Source of the DNA: Sphingobacterium detergens
GTDB lineage: Bacteria; Bacteroidota; Bacteroidia; Sphingobacteriales; Sphingobacteriaceae
Direction: 5' to 3'
DNA length: 64,000 nt
Assembly: GCF_003610355.1 (NCBI RefSeq)
Contig: NZ_RAPY01000004.1
Location: forward strand, 62,001 to 126,000
Positions 61,316 to 64,000 of this stretch are shown here, one piece after another (the stretch's first letter is position 1; every line of letters begins with the position of its first letter). A model generated the notes under the pieces. It had not been told where the DNA came from. It searched no databases and worked only from the letters and a program-made list of their open reading frames with translations. The position numbers and the translations under genes are program-made.

Positions 61316-63052
61316 TTAACCATTTAATTTTTTCTTTTCCTGCAATATATATTCTGCGGTACGCATCGACAGCGCTAAAATTGTCCATGTAAGGTTTTTA
61401 TCTCCTTGTTGTACAAATGGTCCCGCATCGACCACATAGAGGTTTTTACAGTCATGTGCCTGCCCCCATTTGTTTAATACCGAGGTTTTCGGATCGTTAC
61501 CCATTCTGGTGGTACCACCTTCATGAATAATTTTTCCGGGAGCTTCCAAACCATATAAGGTGTCGGCACCAGGGATTTTTGATGTGATGACAGCTCCCAT
61601 TTCATGCATAATGGATTGGAATGTTTCCTGCATATGCTTCGCTTGGGCGATTTCTTCATTTGCCCATTTGTAATTGAAACGGAGTACAGGGATACCAAAT
61701 TTATCAACTTGACTCGGGTCGATTTCACAGTAGTTATCTTTTCTTGCCAATGCAGTGCCACGTCCAGCCATACCAACATTTGCGCCATAGTAACTACGGT
61801 AATCTTCTTTAAGCGCCGTGCCATATCCACCCTTTGGTTTTGTTTTTCCATCGCCACCTTTTCCGGCGTCATTTACCTTTGGTACCCAGTTTAGGAATCC
61901 ATAAGATGGCATATGGAGACCGCCACCATATTCAATATGGTATCCTCTCGGGAAATTCAGTTTCGCGTTGTCTTCCCACCAAGGTGAATAGATATGGACA
62001 CTTCCAACGCCATCTTCGTTATATCTTTTGCGGTCGAGTAATTGTGGTAAATAACCAGACAGACTGGCTCCTGTGGAGTCATGGAGGTATCTGCCGACCA
62101 AGCCGCTGCTGTTACCAACACCACCCGGATGTGCTTTAGATTTTGAATTTAACATAATGCGGGCGCTTTCACAGGCACTGGCTCCAAGAATTACAGTTTT
62201 TCCTTTTACCGTATATTCCTGTAAATCTTTTGTGTCAACATAGGACACACCGATAGCCAATCCTTCGTCGTTGGTCAATACTTCCCGTACCATTGCATTG
62301 TCGATTACCTTTAAATTCCCTGTTTTCATTGCGGGAATGACCAAACAGGATGAGGATGAGAAATCGCCATATACTTTACATGCACGACCACATTGGCCAC
62401 AGTAGAAACAAGTGCCTCGGTCTTTAATATCTTTGGATACTTCGGTCAGCACGGCACCCCGTCCCGGAATGACAGGTACACCCGCTTTCTTAGCCCCTTT
62501 TGCAATATATAGTTCATTAAGACGAGGCTTAGGAGGTTTCATAAAAATACCATCAGGTTCATTATGTATACCCTCGGCTGTACCATAAATACCGATCATA
62601 CGGTCTACGCGATCATAAAATGGTTTGACTTCATCATAAGTGATAGGCCATTCATCGGTGGTACCATCTTTCGGTTTGAAATCATCTGGACCCATACGCA
62701 ATGAGATGCGGCCCCAGTGATTGGTTCTACCACCAAGCATCCTTGCTCTGAACCATTCGAATTCGGTTCCACTAACTTTACTGTAAGGTTCTCCTTCGAT
62801 TTGCCAGCCACCAAAGGCCGCATCGAAATCGCCAAAAGGTCGTGTGGTACCAGCTCCTCTCCGGGGTGATTCCCAGGGCCAACGTAACTGCAACGAATCT
62901 TTTGCGGGATCGTAAAATGGGCCAGCCTCCAGCATCAATACTTTGAGACCAGCATGTGCCAGAATATATCCGGCCATACCTCCACCTGCACCTGAGCCTA
63001 TGACGATAGCGTCAAACAATTCGGGATTCTCTTTAATTTGATAATTTGACAT
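61316..63052 (-). CDS. GMC-family oxidoreductase with ferredoxin-like Cys motif
   Basis: This 578-residue flavoenzyme has the FAD-binding motif AIVIGSGAGGGMAGYILAHA, the GMC segment MLGGRTNHWGRISLRMGPDD, and the C-terminal GGTTRMGNDPKTSVLNKW then NLYVVDAGPFVQQGDKN. In the middle it has CFYCGQCGRACKVYG, giving Cys215, 218, 221 and 225 in the CxxCxxCxxxC spacing of 4Fe-4S ferredoxins. Related periplasmic GMC dehydrogenases are reported to bind an iron-sulfur cluster through a Cys cluster in this region. It should oxidise a sugar, polyol or sugar acid in the periplasm, with electrons leaving via the respiratory chain. A cytochrome subunit is not encoded next to it. Its small subunit follows after 3 bases. 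Confidence 0.9.
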   Translation of the reverse strand: MSNYQIKENPELFDAIVIGSGAGGGMAGYILAHAGLKVLMLEAGPFYDPAKDSLQLRWPWESPRRGAGTTRPFGDFDAAFGGWQIEGEPYSKVSGTEFEWFRARMLGGRTNHWGRISLRMGPDDFKPKDGTTDEWPITYDEVKPFYDRVDRMIGIYGTAEGIHNEPDGIFMKPPKPRLNELYIAKGAKKAGVPVIPGRGAVLTEVSKDIKDRGTCFYCGQCGRACKVYGDFSSSSCLVIPAMKTGNLKVIDNAMVREVLTNDEGLAIGVSYVDTKDLQEYTVKGKTVILGASACESARIMLNSKSKAHPGGVGNSSGLVGRYLHDSTGASLSGYLPQLLDRKRYNEDGVGSVHIYSPWWEDNAKLNFPRGYHIEYGGGLHMPSYGFLNWVPKVNDAGKGGDGKTKPKGGYGTALKEDYRSYYGANVGMAGRGTALARKDNYCEIDPSQVDKFGIPVLRFNYKWANEEIAQAKHMQETFQSIMHEMGAVITSKIPGADTLYGLEAPGKIIHEGGTTRMGNDPKTSVLNKWGQAHDCKNLYVVDAGPFVQQGDKNLTWTILALSMRTAEYILQEKKKLNG

Positions 63053-63356
63053 AATTAAATTGAGTAATTAATTGAAAAGTCTGCGAGATACATTTTTTTA
63101 AGAAATTCAATATCTGCGGGAAGGTTTCAACTAATTGATGGTTATTGTTTCATGTTTAAAATCATCGTGAATATATTGATAAAATTTTATTTTTTTTCAA
63201 TTTAATTTATCGTTTTAGCATTATTCTAAATAAAGAATAGGAGATTGTTACAAAACAATGTGTAGTTCGCTGGAATGAGACTCGATTGGTTGAGTATGCT
63301 GAGATAAAAATTGAGCCGATATCGAGGCATCAGAAATATCGGCTGTTTTGTTTTAC
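63053..63356. other. AT-rich intergenic region before the GMC gene
   Basis: This 304-base gap holds the terminator of the ABC-F gene (63314-63344) and small dyads: TATTCT/AGAATA around 63225 and ATTGTT/AACAAT around 63244. No ORF or promoter with both consensus elements was found. Confidence 0.5.
63314..63344 (-). terminator. Terminator of the ABC-F gene
   Basis: AGCCGATAT pairs with ATATCGGCT around a 13-base loop; on the reverse strand it is followed by CAATTTTTATC. It lies 13 bases past the stop. Confidence 0.75.
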
Positions 63357-64000
63357 CTAATTTTTTAAGCTGATCGTTCTGTCTATGCCGATATCATCTT
63401 GAAACATTTCATCATGTGAGATGACAAGGAGCGTGCCTTTATAATGTTGAATTGCTCGGGTAAGGATACGAATGTTTTGGATATCCAGATTATTGGTCGG
63501 TTCATCTAATACAATGAGATCCGGAGCCTGTTGTCTAATCGTTAAGCAGCATAGGATCAGGCGCATTTTTTCGCCACCACTTAAAAGTCGACAAGGCTTG
63601 TCCCAGTCGTCCTTCCCAAATAAAAAGCGGTTGAGTCTGATTTTGATCTCATGTTCTGGTAGCGATTCACTATTATAATATTGAGCCTGCTCATAAACAC
63701 TCAACCGGAGGTCGATAAGCGAGTACTCCTGGTCGAGATAGATAGCGCTAAAGCGTTGTCGCTCAACCTGACCTTGAGAGGGAGTGAGCTGACCTAATAG
63801 GATTTTGATCAATGTGGTTTTACCGGAACCATTTTTCCCCTGCAAGATAATACGCTCCCCGCTGAATATTTGCAGATCCATATTTTCTGGCCAAAGTTCA
63901 TCTGTATTGTATTTGAAATTGATTTTGGTCGCTTTTATCATACTTTTTCCGCGTGGGAAGTTGCTATTTCCCAAATCAATTTTCATTTCATCTAAGGCAG
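63357..64000 (-). CDS. ABC-F family ATPase, C-terminal half (cut by window edge)
   Basis: The frame is open to the window end, and the visible 214 residues form the second ATPase domain of an ABC-F protein with no membrane segment. Walker A is LQGKNGSGKTTLIK, the signature LLSGGEKMRLILCCL, Walker B DLIVLDEPTNNLD, and the switch His is in LLVISHDEMF. An upstream linker (ALDEMKIDLGNSNFPRGKSM) is present. ABC-F proteins act on ribosomes, either as translation factors or as protection against antibiotics. The first domain and linker arm, which decide between these, are outside the window. It is the last gene here and has its own terminator. Confidence 0.85.
   Translation of the reverse strand, partial: ALDEMKIDLGNSNFPRGKSMIKATKINFKYNTDELWPENMDLQIFSGERIILQGKNGSGKTTLIKILLGQLTPSQGQVERQRFSAIYLDQEYSLIDLRLSVYEQAQYYNSESLPEHEIKIRLNRFLFGKDDWDKPCRLLSGGEKMRLILCCLTIRQQAPDLIVLDEPTNNLDIQNIRILTRAIQHYKGTLLVISHDEMFQDDIGIDRTISLKN

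Overview
The window reads as a stretch of chromosome from a Bacteroidota bacterium of the Sphingobacteriaceae, most like Sphingobacterium or Pedobacter. The reasons are a SusC/SusD pair, DUF4843 and PKD-like lipoproteins, TlpA-type thiol-disulfide proteins, Bacteroidota-style -7 boxes (TAnnTTTG), few strong Shine-Dalgarno sites, low-to-moderate GC, and the block nadK / uppS / bamA / ompH / ompH. I saw no tRNA, rRNA, insertion sequence, CRISPR array or prophage. One structural RNA, RNase P RNA, is clear.

Region 1 (1-13314) is one long forward operon: a SusC C-terminus cut by the window edge, SusD, a DUF4843 lipoprotein, a PKD-like lipoprotein, two tandem met-zincin-type metalloproteases and two TlpA-like thioredoxin proteins. 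The first metalloprotease has lost every zinc ligand and the catalytic Glu; the second keeps them. The locus looks built for capture and cleavage of protein or peptide at the cell surface, not for glycans. A small reverse pair (SRPBCC protein and exported DinB protein) follows.

Region 2 (14774-22720) starts with a 59-bp perfect palindrome in front of a TetR gene. It continues with a TonB-dependent receptor, a parallel beta-helix lipoprotein, a diheme cytochrome c, an aldehyde dehydrogenase and a LOG-family protein. This looks like a regulated uptake-and-oxidation cassette whose substrate I cannot name. Region 3 (22855-26738) is a compact trio of TonB receptor, metal-chelate binding lipoprotein and SAM methyltransferase, followed by a structured non-coding stretch.

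Region 4 (27131-37384, reverse) holds an HdrB/HdrC-like iron-sulfur pair, a second TetR, then envelope biogenesis and housekeeping genes: two OmpH/Skp chaperones, BamA, UppS, NAD kinase and a CBS/ACT-like protein. Region 5 (37627-43307) has an acyltransferase plus a GNAT N-acyltransferase that resemble the GlsA/GlsB glycine-lipid enzymes. A reverse glycerol operon glpD-glpK-glpF follows.

Region 6 (43664-53473) carries a thioredoxin-like protein, a fold-III decarboxylase divergent from argS, an Idh/MocA oxidoreductase, a BaiN/YhiN-type flavoprotein, a WYL regulator divergent from rnpB, and an NtrC-type regulator with an altered sigma-54 contact loop. Region 7 (53607-64000) has a HAD phosphatase, two DUF3857/transglutaminase-like proteins (one with an intact Cys-His pair, one without), small unknown proteins, an OmpA-family lipoprotein, a GMC oxidoreductase with its Tat-exported small subunit, and the C-terminal half of an ABC-F ATPase cut by the window edge.

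The strongest candidates for undescribed biology are the catalytic/pseudo metalloprotease pair inside a SusCD operon and the TetR-palindrome/TonB/beta-helix/diheme-cytochrome cassette. All family calls come from reading motifs and context, with no database search.
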